A DNA stretch of 64,000 nucleotides from Auanema rhodensis (Eukaryota > Nematoda > Chromadorea > Rhabditida > Rhabditidae). Below the pieces are notes generated by a model. The model saw only the letters and a program-made list of their open reading frames with translations, did no database searches and was not told the DNA's origin. This document shows positions 11,087 to 21,104 of the stretch, in pieces (the first letter of the stretch is position 1; each line of letters starts with the position of its first letter). The stretch spans positions 8,122,001 to 8,186,000 of the forward strand of contig OZ059895.1 of NCBI GenBank assembly GCA_964057225.1, in the 5' to 3' direction. A program made the position numbers and the translations under genes.

Positions 11087-11753
11087 ATGAGTGAATCCAA
11101 AGAAGAATCGCCTATTTCTGACAGTTTGAAAGCTCTTGAAGAACTTTTTAAAGATAGATATTCATCGGTATACTCTTATATATGTATATATTATAATTTT
11201 TGGTAATATCCTTTTAAGAATGATCCTGCGTATTGCCAAATACAGAGAGGTTTTGATGATCCTATACTTGTTCATCCTTGGAATGCTCAACCTAAGCGTG
11301 TTTTCGACTACACTCGTAACCGGGGAAGAGGACGGTAATCTTACAAGTTAAGCAGTATATTGTAATGTACTTTTCAGTGGATACTCCAATCATAATCAGA
11401 ACCGAAATTTTTATGATCACGCTGCAAGAAAGAGAAAAGCCGATTATAATTATGACAACTCTCAACGGTTCCCCAATGATAGGCAAGATGGAGAAAGAAG
11501 AGGCTACCACAATGATAGACAAGGTGGAGCAAGAAGAGGCTACCACAATGATAGGCAAAATGGAGATCGAAGAGCCTACCCCAATGATAGGCAAGATGGA
11601 GAACGAAGAGTCTACCACAATAATAGGCAAGATGGAGAAAGAAGAAGCTTCCACAACGATAGACAAGATGGAGAAAGAAGAGGCTTCGAGGGTCAACAGA
11701 GAGGTGGCTCTCAATTCCACGGAAACAGCCGTACATTTTATCCTGGCCGATAG
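11087..11753 (+). CDS. RAMAC-like mRNA cap methyltransferase activating protein
   Basis: RAMAC (RAM/FAM103A1) is a small cofactor that activates the cap guanine-N7 methyltransferase RNMT and binds RNA. The N-terminus MSESKEESPISDSLKALEEL continues with FKDRYSSNDPAYCQIQRGF and ILVHPWN. This aligns with the RNMT-activating segment pattern FEEmFasRFTenDkeYqeyl-rp---PPiveeWN. An Arg/Asn/Gly-rich tail follows with six or so repeats like NDRQDGERRGYH, encoded by 36-bp tandem repeats at about 11475-11690. It ends GNSRTFYPGR. Three exons; introns about 11169-11219 and 11335-11377. Other reading frames of the repeat block are also open, as expected for a repeat whose unit is a multiple of three. Assignment is by segment pattern and domain order. 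Confidence 0.68.
11475..11690 (+). repeat. 36-bp tandem repeat coding for NDRQ(D/N)GxRRxYH units
   Basis: About six degenerate copies of a 36-base unit (CCACAATGATAGGCAAGATG and onward). Each encodes twelve residues rich in Arg, Asp, Asn and Gln within the RAMAC-like tail. The copies differ at several bases, so this is an old array rather than an assembly artefact. Confidence 0.85.
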
Positions 11754-11895
11754 TAATATTTGATCTCATTATGTTATAACAATTGATAATTATCGATTAA
11801 ATAACTCCTTATCATATATATTTATAAACCAAGTTAAAAAGTTTCACAAAATATAGTACATAATAGATTGCAGAAGAGCAAGAAAAACCAAGATC

Positions 11896-12567
11896 TTAAT
11901 CTTCACACCATGCATTTTCCTTCCTGATCAAGTTTTCTTCATCGGGAGAGAAATCATTCTTAATATTGAAAGTTCTCCGAATTTCATCAGGACATTTTCC
12001 CTTAAAATGTCATTATTTAGTAGAACCAAAGTACAATGCAAACCCTGATCATTGAAGCAACTGTCTTGCATGCGGAATCCAAAAGACCTTTGATATCCAT
12101 ATAGTTAGCGGCCTAAAGAAAAACAAATATATATCACATCCTTATTTATTTTTAACCATGATAAGCTCGAATAAGGTTGCCTGATCTATTTTCAAAAAGG
12201 CAGCATCCCAGGCACAAATATCTTCAGCACCTCTCTCTTGTGGGTCAGTAGTTAATACCTCTCCTTTATGATATTCCATCCATTGAATAACCCAAAAAAG
12301 AAAAACTATAAAAAAACTAAAAAAAAAACTTACTTTTTTCAAAATACTGGTATTAACTTTAGGGAGAGGGATGTTTCTAGCTTCATTATCATCATCCAAA
12401 TCATCCAATTTCAAATCCTGTAACATGCAAATAAAATTATTTTAAAAAAAAACAATACCAACACTGATACAAGTGTCGAGTAAAGTGGAGAGCTTAGCAC
12501 ATTCCCGAGAAATGCGAAAGACGCCGCCATCACTTGTAGTCAATTTAATTGTTCTTTCAGTATTCAT
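11896..12567 (-). CDS. SKP1-related SCF ubiquitin ligase adaptor
   Basis: SKP1 links cullin-1 to F-box proteins. The protein begins [20 protein letters not shown] and continues [16 protein letters not shown], the BTB/POZ-like fold with its extra hydrophobic strand. [20 protein letters not shown] carries the cullin-contact region. [20 protein letters not shown], then [20 protein letters not shown] and [15 protein letters not shown] form the F-box-binding half. The end NAWCED matches the invariant WCE(D/E) tail. About 165 residues in five exons, the usual length. Nematodes carry many skr paralogs; I cannot say which this is. It is convergent with the RAMAC-like gene 140 bp away. Confidence 0.93.
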
Positions 12568-13472
12568 CACTAAAATTAACTGCTTATTCATTGAAACAGT
12601 TTCCACTTATTAATCATCCAAATAATATCAAAACAAATAAAGTTGGGAGCAATGATAACAAAACATGATAAAATTTCGAAATTTTCATGTGACTAAAATT
12701 ATTCAAGTACCAGTCATAAACTTATCTTATTATAAAACAAGAACTATAAAAATTTGAGGGAAGCTGCACTTATTCGAAACAGTTCGCCAGTTTGAATTCG
12801 ATAATTAAAAATAAAAAAACCAACCAGTAAATAGCGCTTGAAACAACAAATGATAGATGGCAATTAGTGAACATAACTTTTATAAATTGTTCCTTTGAAC
12901 ATTTTTATAATATATTCATGCGTAAGCTTAATAGAGATGGAGAAATTTACAACCTAAGAAATCTTGAGGGTACCACAGAAATTGGCGGCAAAACTCAAAA
13001 CCCTGTTAAGAAAAGAAAAATTCAAATGTATTTTACAGTATCATAGCCAAAGACCTTTAATTTTCTCAAAAACAAGTTGAGAAATACAGTAACAGGATAT
13101 GAAATACAATATGTAACGAAACTAGAATTATCGATTTCTTTTTAGTAAGCTTCATTGAGAAAAATTTCCTGCCTATGTTTTTCACTACGCAGTAGTAGGG
13201 TGTATATCTGAAACGGGCGAAAGTTCTAGTTACGGGAAAGTAATGAACTGAGATTGCGCAATCTCCTTTGAATTCTAATATATCTCAACCGAGTACTTGA
13301 GTTGCCGATTTCCTCTATTCGAAAGCGACAATTTGAAAAATATAATTAGGAAATAATTATATAACGAATTGCTACTAGCAGTGTTTCGTAAGCCTTGTTA
13401 TTTCCAGAACTCCCTTATTAACGCTATTTTTCATGAGGTATCGGGAAGAAATTGTTTTGTGAAAACGACAAA
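12568..13472. other. Divergent intergenic region, SKP1-like / unknown gene
   Basis: About 900 bp between two divergent starts. It is AT-rich, with no domain-coding open frame and no RNA gene that I recognise. It presumably holds both promoters. Confidence 0.45.
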
Positions 13473-15253
13473 ATGAAGTCAAAAGAAAACTCGACTATGT
13501 GAGTGAGTTTAATAAATTTATTACGATATGTTGTATTTTCAGAAAATCCCCTTTAACGAAAAAGAAAGTTATCTTCACTACTAGAGTACTCTCATTCTAG
13601 AAGTCAAGATCATCATATTTGTTACAGGAAAGAAATGCTAATTTTGAAGATGGCCATATAAAGCTCCGCATTTGTCTGAACAATGATAGAAAGACGGGGA
13701 CAGTTACGCTGATTGAAGAGGTAAGGCATTTAATTCTGCTCAAAATGAAATGAATTTAGGAGAAGAAAAAAATAAAATGCCGGTTGAATGAAATGAGGTA
13801 AGTTTTAGCCAAACTGAAGGTATTTTTTTCTGAGTATTTAGGAAAAAGGAGTTATGGAACCAAGAACAATGGAAAAAAAGGATGAAGCATGAGAGACAGA
13901 TTCTTAGTCGTAGAACTCGTTATATCAGACGTTCTTTGGAAAAAAACTCACAATCTCAAAGTAAGATACTTGTAGTACAAATTGTTCATTCATAATTTGT
14001 AGGCATTGCCGTTCACCCTCTCAATCCAGCCGAAATAAGTTTATTCAATGTCGAACCTTCTATTCAGCCTGTTGTCGCTAATGAAAATAGAAGGCGTAGA
14101 TCTCGTTCTCATTCTCATAATGTAAGAACCAGATCCCTACCTAATAACATAATAATTTAGATTACTCCCAAACAACCTTTAAATGGTGTGAGCCATTCTA
14201 CTGTTGATGAGACATTAATAAATGAAGGAGAAGAAATAAATCAGGAGCAGTGGCCAAGTTTATATGATTATTTTGATGGTGAAAGCGAACAGCTTTCTGA
14301 ATTAATGAACGAAAGATTTGAAATTAATGTAGAACAACTTATTAATGTTGATGAAAATACTCTTCTTCAATATGAAGGAGATGAGGTAACGACTGTGCTA
14401 TTGTTGAGATTCATTTGTTTCTTTAGGTAGAAGTTCAAGTTGAGCCATCTCAATTCCTCAAAGCTTTAAAAGGAGATGATGACGAAATTGTTGTGTTGAA
14501 AGTAGTCCCATCAAATCACAGACTGTCCATGCATGTCGAAGAAAAGCCTATGATTATGACAAATATTGCTAGTCCGGATACAAACGTGTCTTTGTCATCT
14601 CCCCTCGCTCTTAACAATGTAACTGAAATGTCGAAGGGTTTTTCTAACTCTAGGAGCTCCAGCACTCCACTAATAACTTCTGAAGGAATGCAGGATAAGT
14701 TCAATTGTAAACGTTGGAAGTATATTAAGTTAGTTTTCTATCGTGTTTTAACCTGTGACTTTTAGCTGGGAGAAAGATGAATGGCAGGATATTGTCGTAT
14801 CTGACATTACTAGGGCCTCTTGGAATATATCAAAAACCAGCGTTTGGGATTGGAAAAATGAGTGGCAAAACGTGAAAAATGTTTGTCGTGCTTGCGATTT
14901 AAGGGCTGATACATGGAATGACGATGATGACGATGATGGACCATTCCCACCACTGTAAATTGTATTTTTACATTATTATTTCACTATTATTTTTTCTTTC
15001 AGAACTCCAAAATTACGGAAAGAGAATAGTTTTAATAATAATCTAAATGATATTCCGGTTTCACCCATACCTTATGTAGACTCGGCAAATCCACTAAACA
15101 CTAATGTGGATACTCCGTTAATGAATTTAGAATCAGAAGATAATTTATTGACGTCAATCGTATGATATTCGTAGTTAAGTTTATAGTAAGCGGTAAATAT
15201 TACAGCGTTCGTCAGATCTTGTTGATCTTGGATACATGGAGGAAGGTATATGA
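13473..15253 (+). CDS. Unrecognised nuclear-type protein with basic N-terminal and acidic C-terminal halves
   Basis: About nine exons joined by canonical short introns encode roughly 420-450 residues. I do not recognise the family. The N-terminal part is strongly basic and helical (KKKIKCRLNEMRKKELWNQ, then WKKRMKHERQILSRRTRYIR). It is followed by ENRRRRSRSHSHN, a plausible nuclear localisation signal. The middle and C-terminal parts are acidic and Trp-rich: EEINQEQWPSLYDYFDGESE, then WEKDEWQDIVVSD, TSVWDWKNEWQNVK and a D/G run (NDDDDDDGPFPPL). The last exon ends LVDLGYMEEGI. The ATG at 13473 is the first in frame. The intron before KSRSSYLLQERN (about 13568-13600) has a weak donor and is inferred. 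The layout suggests a chromatin or transcription adaptor, but this is only a guess. Confidence 0.7.
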
Positions 15254-15468
15254 ACTGAAGTTGGACATATAAGAATGGAACAAAATCGGGTAGTCTCTTT
15301 TGTATAAATTGTATTTTTGCATTTTGTCAATCCGCAATTTTATCAATGTTTTGATCTCTTAATAATTCACCCTATTGAATGTTTTTTCTATACTTTACAA
15401 AAGCCAGAAATAAATTTTAGTGTCAAACAATATAACAATATGATCCACTAAGTTTTCTATATCGTAAT

Positions 15469-15961
15469 CTATTGGATAATTTCTTGCCCTTTCTCCATTG
15501 GACGCCATCTGTCCTTCTCGCTATTCATAGCGACTCTATTTTGGTCCGTTATCTTATGCACTTCTTCAATTTTTTTGATATTTTCTAATAAGGCGACAAT
15601 TTTATTCTGGAATAATGTAACTAGAGTTTCAATAAACTATATAACTTACTCCCAGTCGTAACTGATCAAGCTTATAATTCAATTGAACCGGTGAAGTTGC
15701 AAAAACAGGTCTATTATCTGGAGATAATAATCTATATCGAGCAACCTTGGTTATGAATATTTACCTTCAAATGAGAAGTCGGGACCATCTTCTAAGGGAT
15801 TTAAATAAGGAGCTCGATATATTCTAGAATACCGCAAGATTAATCGATTATAATGGCTAGAATTATCATTACGGTTTTCGGAAATTCTGGAATCTTCCTC
15901 TGATTTCTCTTTGGGTATTGGGAATACAATAAGTTCGAATTGATTGACTAGCGCGTTGCAT
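15469..15961 (-). CDS. mrpl-52: Mitochondrial large ribosomal subunit protein mL52 (MRPL52)
   Basis: Small mitoribosomal protein. The recognisable block is YLNPLEDGPDFSFED joined across an intron to NRPVFATSPVQLNYKLDQLR. This matches the MRPL52 pattern GPLtelPDwSyaDGrPaP---gQlrRk and is followed by a helix (NKIVALLENIKKIEEVHK). The intron (about 15732-15779 on the plus strand) must end at ATCTCCAG; nearer AGs break the frame. The ATG at 15961 sits directly behind TTTTAAAG. From it MQRASQSIRTYC reads like an import signal but then meets a stop, so an extra small intron must join it to the conserved block. That N-terminal join is unresolved. It lies 198 bp downstream of PRP17 on the same strand, an operon-like position. 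Confidence 0.72.
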
Positions 15962-16159
15962 CTTTAAAATAATAAAAGTATGTAAACTCTCAGAATAGAA
16001 AAATGTATCAAAATAGAGTTAAGATGATTAAAACATCAATGTAAGAAACATGGACAGGTGCTTGTATAGCTTTATAAAAACGCGTAATGCATCGAGAACT
16101 TATGTCAACAACCGATTGCAACAAATAAATAACACAACTGTACAACAATAAAAAGTTGA

Positions 16160-18408
16160 TCAAGCCCACATTTTAATGAGGGAATCCCAACCAGCTGTGA
16201 TCATTTTACTCTTTTCTTTTGGATGCCACTTAGCAGAAATACAAGTGTTATCATGAGCTTTCCATCTAAACAAACAAAATAACGAAATAAAAGGAAAAAA
16301 TGTTCTTACTTAGCGACGATCTTATGAGTTCTCCAATCCCAAACAAAAACTTTTCCATCAGAATCACCACAAATAATATAACTTAAAGAATTTGATTTAA
16401 TATTTTACTTTGATACTTTCTGTAATACCTCATATCTGGACTGAAGTCAGTCGTACAAGAGTATCCGGCAGAATTATGGCCACGGAAATTCTTCTTTTTA
16501 GCAAATCTCAATTTGTCATCAACTAATTGGAAAAGTACAATTCTGCTATCCATGGACTGCCCAACAACCCACTTTTCTATATCCATGCAAAATATATAAA
16601 TAACAGAAATTCTTCATACCATTAGGTGACTTCGTCATAGTAGGTATAGAGTGCAAACCAACATTTTGGATAAGCTTAGTATCAACAGGAATTTCCCATT
16701 CCCAAATTCTGATAGATTTATCATCAGAAGAAGAAGCAAAGCGTCTATTCTTATCAAAGAAAGTAATTGAATTAACTGGTCCCAAATGACGGTCATATTC
16801 CTGGAATATAAATATGCACGTTTCTAATGATTCAGAAAACACAAGAATACCTGAACAATTTCGCCAGATCTGCAATCCCATTGCATAATTTTCTTATTTT
16901 GCATACCAGACAAAAACATATGGTTTTTATCCTCATCCGGGTTAAATTTAAGACACATTGGAATGTGTCCCGTTGTAAAGCGTTGTTTCACCTTTAAGTA
17001 ACATTGTGATAAATATATAAACGGAAAATTACTTGGCCAGTTTCAGTATCCCAGAGCTTTATATATTTATCATAACTAGCAGAGAGGAACTCAGTACCAT
17101 CATTGTTAAAAGCAACCTCGCGCACAGGCAACTTATGACCAGCATATGTCCTAACCATTTGCTGCTTACCGTATACTTCCCACAATTTTATCTTTAGAAA
17201 ATAACTAATAACTCCAAACAAAAATTAAATAAAACCTTTGAATCCATAGAACAGGAAAGGAATAGATGAGCACTTTGTGGAAACCATTGTAAGCAATTAA
17301 CTCCTTTGGAATGTCCTTTATAGACATGAATCTGCTTCTTGGGAATGTAGCATCTAAAAAGATATTAAGCGTATAATTTAGGTTGATTCAAGGTAGAAAC
17401 CTTTCAGGTACATAGTCCGCACGCAAATTAACACCGGTAAATGCAGGAGGAACAATGAATGATCTTCCTTGATAATCAGCAACTTCTTTCACTGTTATAT
17501 AGAGATAAAAACTAATATTTCGAAATGAAAACTAACAATGTAAAGTGGACGTTTCTTCTACTACTTCTTGTTCCTTCATTTGGGCTCTCCAACGACGACT
17601 GTTCATTTGTCTTCGTCTTACTATTTCATCCATCTCTGCTTGGAGCTGTGGATCAGGCTTAGCAATAGTTTTTTCATCTTCGTATTTAGCCCAAGGACCT
17701 GAGACGTCAACTTTATATCTGTTTCTACTAGATTTCATCAAACCTGTGTATCCTTCAACATCAGTAGAATCAAAATTATACGCTCTTTTTCTCTTTTCTC
17801 CTCCGGTTTTTACCGAATCGAATAAAGATGCTCCTTGACTATTTGCGGCATTAGCTTTGTTGCCAATAAATTGATTACCTGCAAAACAAAAAAGATTTGT
17901 ATGTTATCATAAACTGCTAACTTGTTTCGGCTGTAGGGTTACTAGCATATCCTAACGTATCATAACTTCGTATTTCTCTCTCAAAGTGAAAGTTGTTGAT
18001 GTAAGCAGGTTCCACAAATCCAGTTAGAGTATTTTTTTGTGCCTTCTGATTCTCAGATTTAAACGGATTACTTGGTCCAGCCTAATATCAACAATACCAC
18101 CATTAAAAAACATTAAACTACCTCGGGTTGAAATAGTTGTTCATAAGTTGGATTTGTTTTGATTTCTTTTGTTTTAGGATCGACAATAGCAATTTCATTC
18201 AATATACTTTTAGTTGTAACTTCGGGTGCTGCCTAAACATAAAAATTTGAATAATAAAGAAAAAATATAATTTCCTTACAGCTAAAGCTAAATTTATCTT
18301 GGGTATCGCTAAGGATTTACAATTATCAAGGGTTAAGGCGGCAGTGTGCTGATCATCTGACATATCCTCATCTCCATCACTATGAACATAGCCTTGGAGT
18401 AAATCCAT
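16160..18408 (-). CDS. prp-17: Pre-mRNA-processing factor 17 (PRP17/CDC40), WD-repeat second-step splicing factor
   Basis: Spliceosome component acting in the second catalytic step. The N-terminus MDLLQGYVHSDGDEDMSDDQ is followed by a long linker. It contains TLTGFVEPAYINNFHFE and SYDTLGYASNP, characteristic of CDC40, and then VDVSGPWAKYEDEK. Seven WD repeats fill the C-terminal half: VYKGHSKGVNCLQWFP, CSMDSKIKLWEVYGKQQMVR, SASYDKYIKLWDTETGQV, KIMQWDCRSGEIVQEYDRHL, SSSDDKSIRIWEWEIPVDTK, GDSDGKVFVWDWRTHKIVAK and TAGWDSLIKMWA at the end. About 580 residues, the family length, in about twelve exons. It diverges from GRASP across 290 bp and is followed closely by MRPL52. Confidence 0.95.
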
Positions 18409-18698
18409 AGCTTCTATATTCTACAAAAAATTAAATAATCGTTAAACAATATAAATTTATCATTCAGCTTAAGTTTTCAAACTAAGTTTATTCGAAATTT
18501 GAACGGATAGTGGCATTAGTCCAAATATGTACACTGAGTATCCTACGCGTACGCTGTGAGATTTTTAACTGCGTACGCAGTAAGCCGTTCCACGTCGGTT
18601 AATTATATTTATTTAAATTTCTATGTTTTCTGATCTAAATACCATTGAACTCATTAAAAATTAAATATACACTGCTTTGAAGGTTAATTTGAACTAAA
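18409..18698. promoter_or_regulatory. Bidirectional promoter PRP17 / GRASP with GCGTACGC palindromes
   Basis: 290 bp between divergent ATGs. GCGTACGC occurs at 18547-18554 and again at 18571-18578. The second copy sits within the perfect 14-base palindrome ACTGCGTACGCAGT (18568-18581), which presents CTGCGT on both strands. This GC-rich cluster stands out in AT-rich surroundings and is the best core-promoter candidate in the window. Confidence 0.6.
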
Positions 18699-20844
18699 AT
18701 GGGAAATAGCGAAAGTGTACCAATTCCAGGAGGAGGAACCGAAGGCTATCATGTTCTTAGAGTAAGTTTTGCTTTACCTGCCCACATGTAATAAATATAT
18801 AATTTAAGGTTCAAGAAAACTCTCCAGGACAAGTAGCAGGTCTGGAACCCTTCTTTGACTTTATTGTATCTATTGGAAATACAAGACTTGTAACTCGTTA
18901 TTAATATATTTTTATATACACATTAATTCAGGACAAGGATAATGATACTATGAAAGAAATATTGAAGCAACATGTTGAGAGACCAATAGAATTAACTGTA
19001 TACAACAGGTTGACTTTTAATTTCTGTCGTTTTGTGAGAATATTGTTTAGCAAAACTCAAACTGTTCGTCAGACAACCGTAACCCCTTCCCAAATGTGGG
19101 GAGGACAAGGCTTACTAGGAGTTTCTATTCGTTTTTGTTCATTTGACGGAGCCAGTCAACATGTTTGGCATGTAGTTTCTGTACAGGTCAGTTTTAAAAT
19201 CAATTCTAAAATGCATAGATTTGTTTTAGTCCAACTCTCCTGCTTCAATTGCGGGTCTTCAATCAGATACCGATTACATTCTTGGAGCAGAGAGTGTACT
19301 GAATCAAGCAGATGATTTGATCGCTCATGTTCAAGCAAACGAAGGGAAACCTTTGAAGCTATATGTGTATAATGTAGATAGTGATGTGGTTCGCGAGGTA
19401 CTGTTAAAATATATGTGTTTATGTATATTTTATGTTCTTTTTAGGTAACTTTAACTCCCAACTCCGCATGGGGAGGAGAAGGCTGCTTAGGTTGCGATAT
19501 CGGTTATGGCTATCTGCATAGAATTCCTCTTTCGGTTGATAGATCGCGACCAAGTGCAGGCGTAGCATATGTTGCTCCCACGGCTACTAAGGCTTCCCAA
19601 CCAGCCTATACTGGAATTCCACAAATGGATTCGGTTGGGTTACACTTCTATATTTTTTAAAATGAGTCCTGATTCAGATTTCTCAAGCTCCAGCTGTTAA
19701 TTCGTTCCCCGATCCAAGCCAATTCACAGGAACCCCCGCAGTCAATAATCTGTATGCTCCACCACCTTCCGTAAGTCTACTCTCGCTGTTCCAAGCATTC
19801 GTTTATTTTTATAGAATGTTACTCTTCCTCCTCCTCCAGTAGTTCCTAATGTCTTGGGAAGTTCTCATGTTTCTTATACTGATAGTCAAGATAAACAGTC
19901 CTCTGGACATGGACATAGTCACGATCACGGACATGGGCACAGTCATGATCACGGACATGGACATAGCCATGATCATGAGCACAATCATACTCTTGAACAA
20001 AATGTAGTCTCTCAACAGGCTACCTATGGAAATGAAACTAATAATGTTTCTGCTGCTCAACAAATTCCACAATACCAAGTTCCATCTCCTGATGTAACAT
20101 ATCCAACTCCTCAACTCCAATCCAACAATATTAACCCCTATAGGTAATAAGTTTTAATACTCTGACAAGCTAATGTATAGTTTCAGCCAATCTTACGATC
20201 ATACCCAAGGCCAAACTGGTATGCCTCCTGTGTCTCCTGCTTTGTCTCAAGTGTCAACAACTCAAGTAGAATAATTATTTTGTTATTTTCATGTTTTAAT
20301 TACTTTAGCATGGTAACGATGTTGCTGATCTTACTGCTCAGTTCCAAAATGCTAATATTCAGCAAACACCTTATGGAGCCCCACCAACAAGCTATCAAGT
20401 TCCTAGGTATTAAGTGTTTAAGTATTTATATTATCTATAATTTTAGCTCTACCTATTCTAACTATTCTGCTCCTCCCATGCCACCAAGCGCTCCTCTGAC
20501 AACAAACTACTACCAACCTACACCTCCATCAAATCCTTCTGCCATGGGAATACCATCCCATGTACCCCCAATGTTTGCTACTACAGGAGCGCAAGCTCCT
20601 CAACAGGTTTTTGATTCAATTAGTTATTAATATCCTTATTTCATTTTTAGCCCTATGCTCCTCCTGCCTTGAACTTCCCTATGCCACCATTAAGCTCTCT
20701 AGGTATTACTCAACCATTAGCTCCACCACCATCTACCCAACCAGCAGGTACTAGCTGATTCGTTATGAAAAAAATTGTTATTTTTCAGCTCAATACCAAG
20801 TTCCTCCACCACCACAGGGTGGATACTACATGCCTTCTTCCTAA
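18699..20844 (+). CDS. Golgi reassembly-stacking protein (GRASP55/65)
   Basis: Peripheral Golgi protein that tethers cisternae. [20 protein letters not shown] gives the N-terminal Gly-2 myristoylation site and the start of PDZ-like domain 1. [20 protein letters not shown], then [20 protein letters not shown] and [14 protein letters not shown] complete it. Domain 2 follows: [40 protein letters not shown] and GYLHRIP. The C-terminal half is the Pro/Ser/Gln-rich regulatory region typical of the family, ending [12 protein letters not shown]. It is unusual in carrying a His-rich block (three GHGHSHDH-like units, 19905-19990). About twelve exons and roughly 520 residues. Confidence 0.96.
19905..19990 (+). 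repeat. 24-bp tandem repeat coding for GHGHSHDH units in GRASP
   Basis: Three near-identical copies of GGACATGGACATAGTCACGA plus TCAC encode alternating His with Gly/Ser/Asp, then degrade into HEHNHT. It lies in the unstructured C-terminal half of the GRASP-type protein. Confidence 0.9.
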
Positions 20845-21104
20845 TTTATAAAAGTTATGAGAGTTTTGGGTCGCTTATTTCGTATTGTTTACAGTATAGA
20901 TTTATATGTAAATTGCTATTGTTCATAATATACATAATTTATTAAATTATTTGTTTTTACGGTTCTAAATGGTGATGAGTGAAGTTTGATTGTCCATATT
21001 GTCCTTCTATAATGGGGATGAATTCCCTAGGGATATCTATTTAAGTATACAAACATTAGTTGGCTAAATGTAGATTTTAAGATTGATAAATTCGAATTGT
21101 GATT
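20845..21104 (+). other. Spacer GRASP to SMU1
   Basis: 260 bp between two genes on the same strand. It includes the GRASP 3' UTR and a TTTTAAG acceptor-like site near 21081, 24 bp before the SMU1 ATG. An operon is possible but less clear than for the other pairs. Confidence 0.4.

Noticed and set aside
11292-11769. Long minus-strand and shifted plus-strand open frames over the RAMAC-like repeats, giving Ser/Ile- or Cys/Gly/Leu-rich repetitive proteins
   Set aside because: They are by-products of a stop-free 36-bp repeat; the frame that continues the spliced N-terminal domain and ends at a natural stop is the coding one.
15732-15962. Interpretation of the MRPL52 locus as a frameshifted pseudogene
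   Set aside because: Using the acceptor ATCTCCAG removes the apparent frameshift and restores the family pattern, so an intact gene is more likely.
19809-20120. Minus-strand Met/Ser/Val-rich open frame opposite the GRASP His repeat
   Set aside because: Antisense shadow of the GHGHSHDH repeat.
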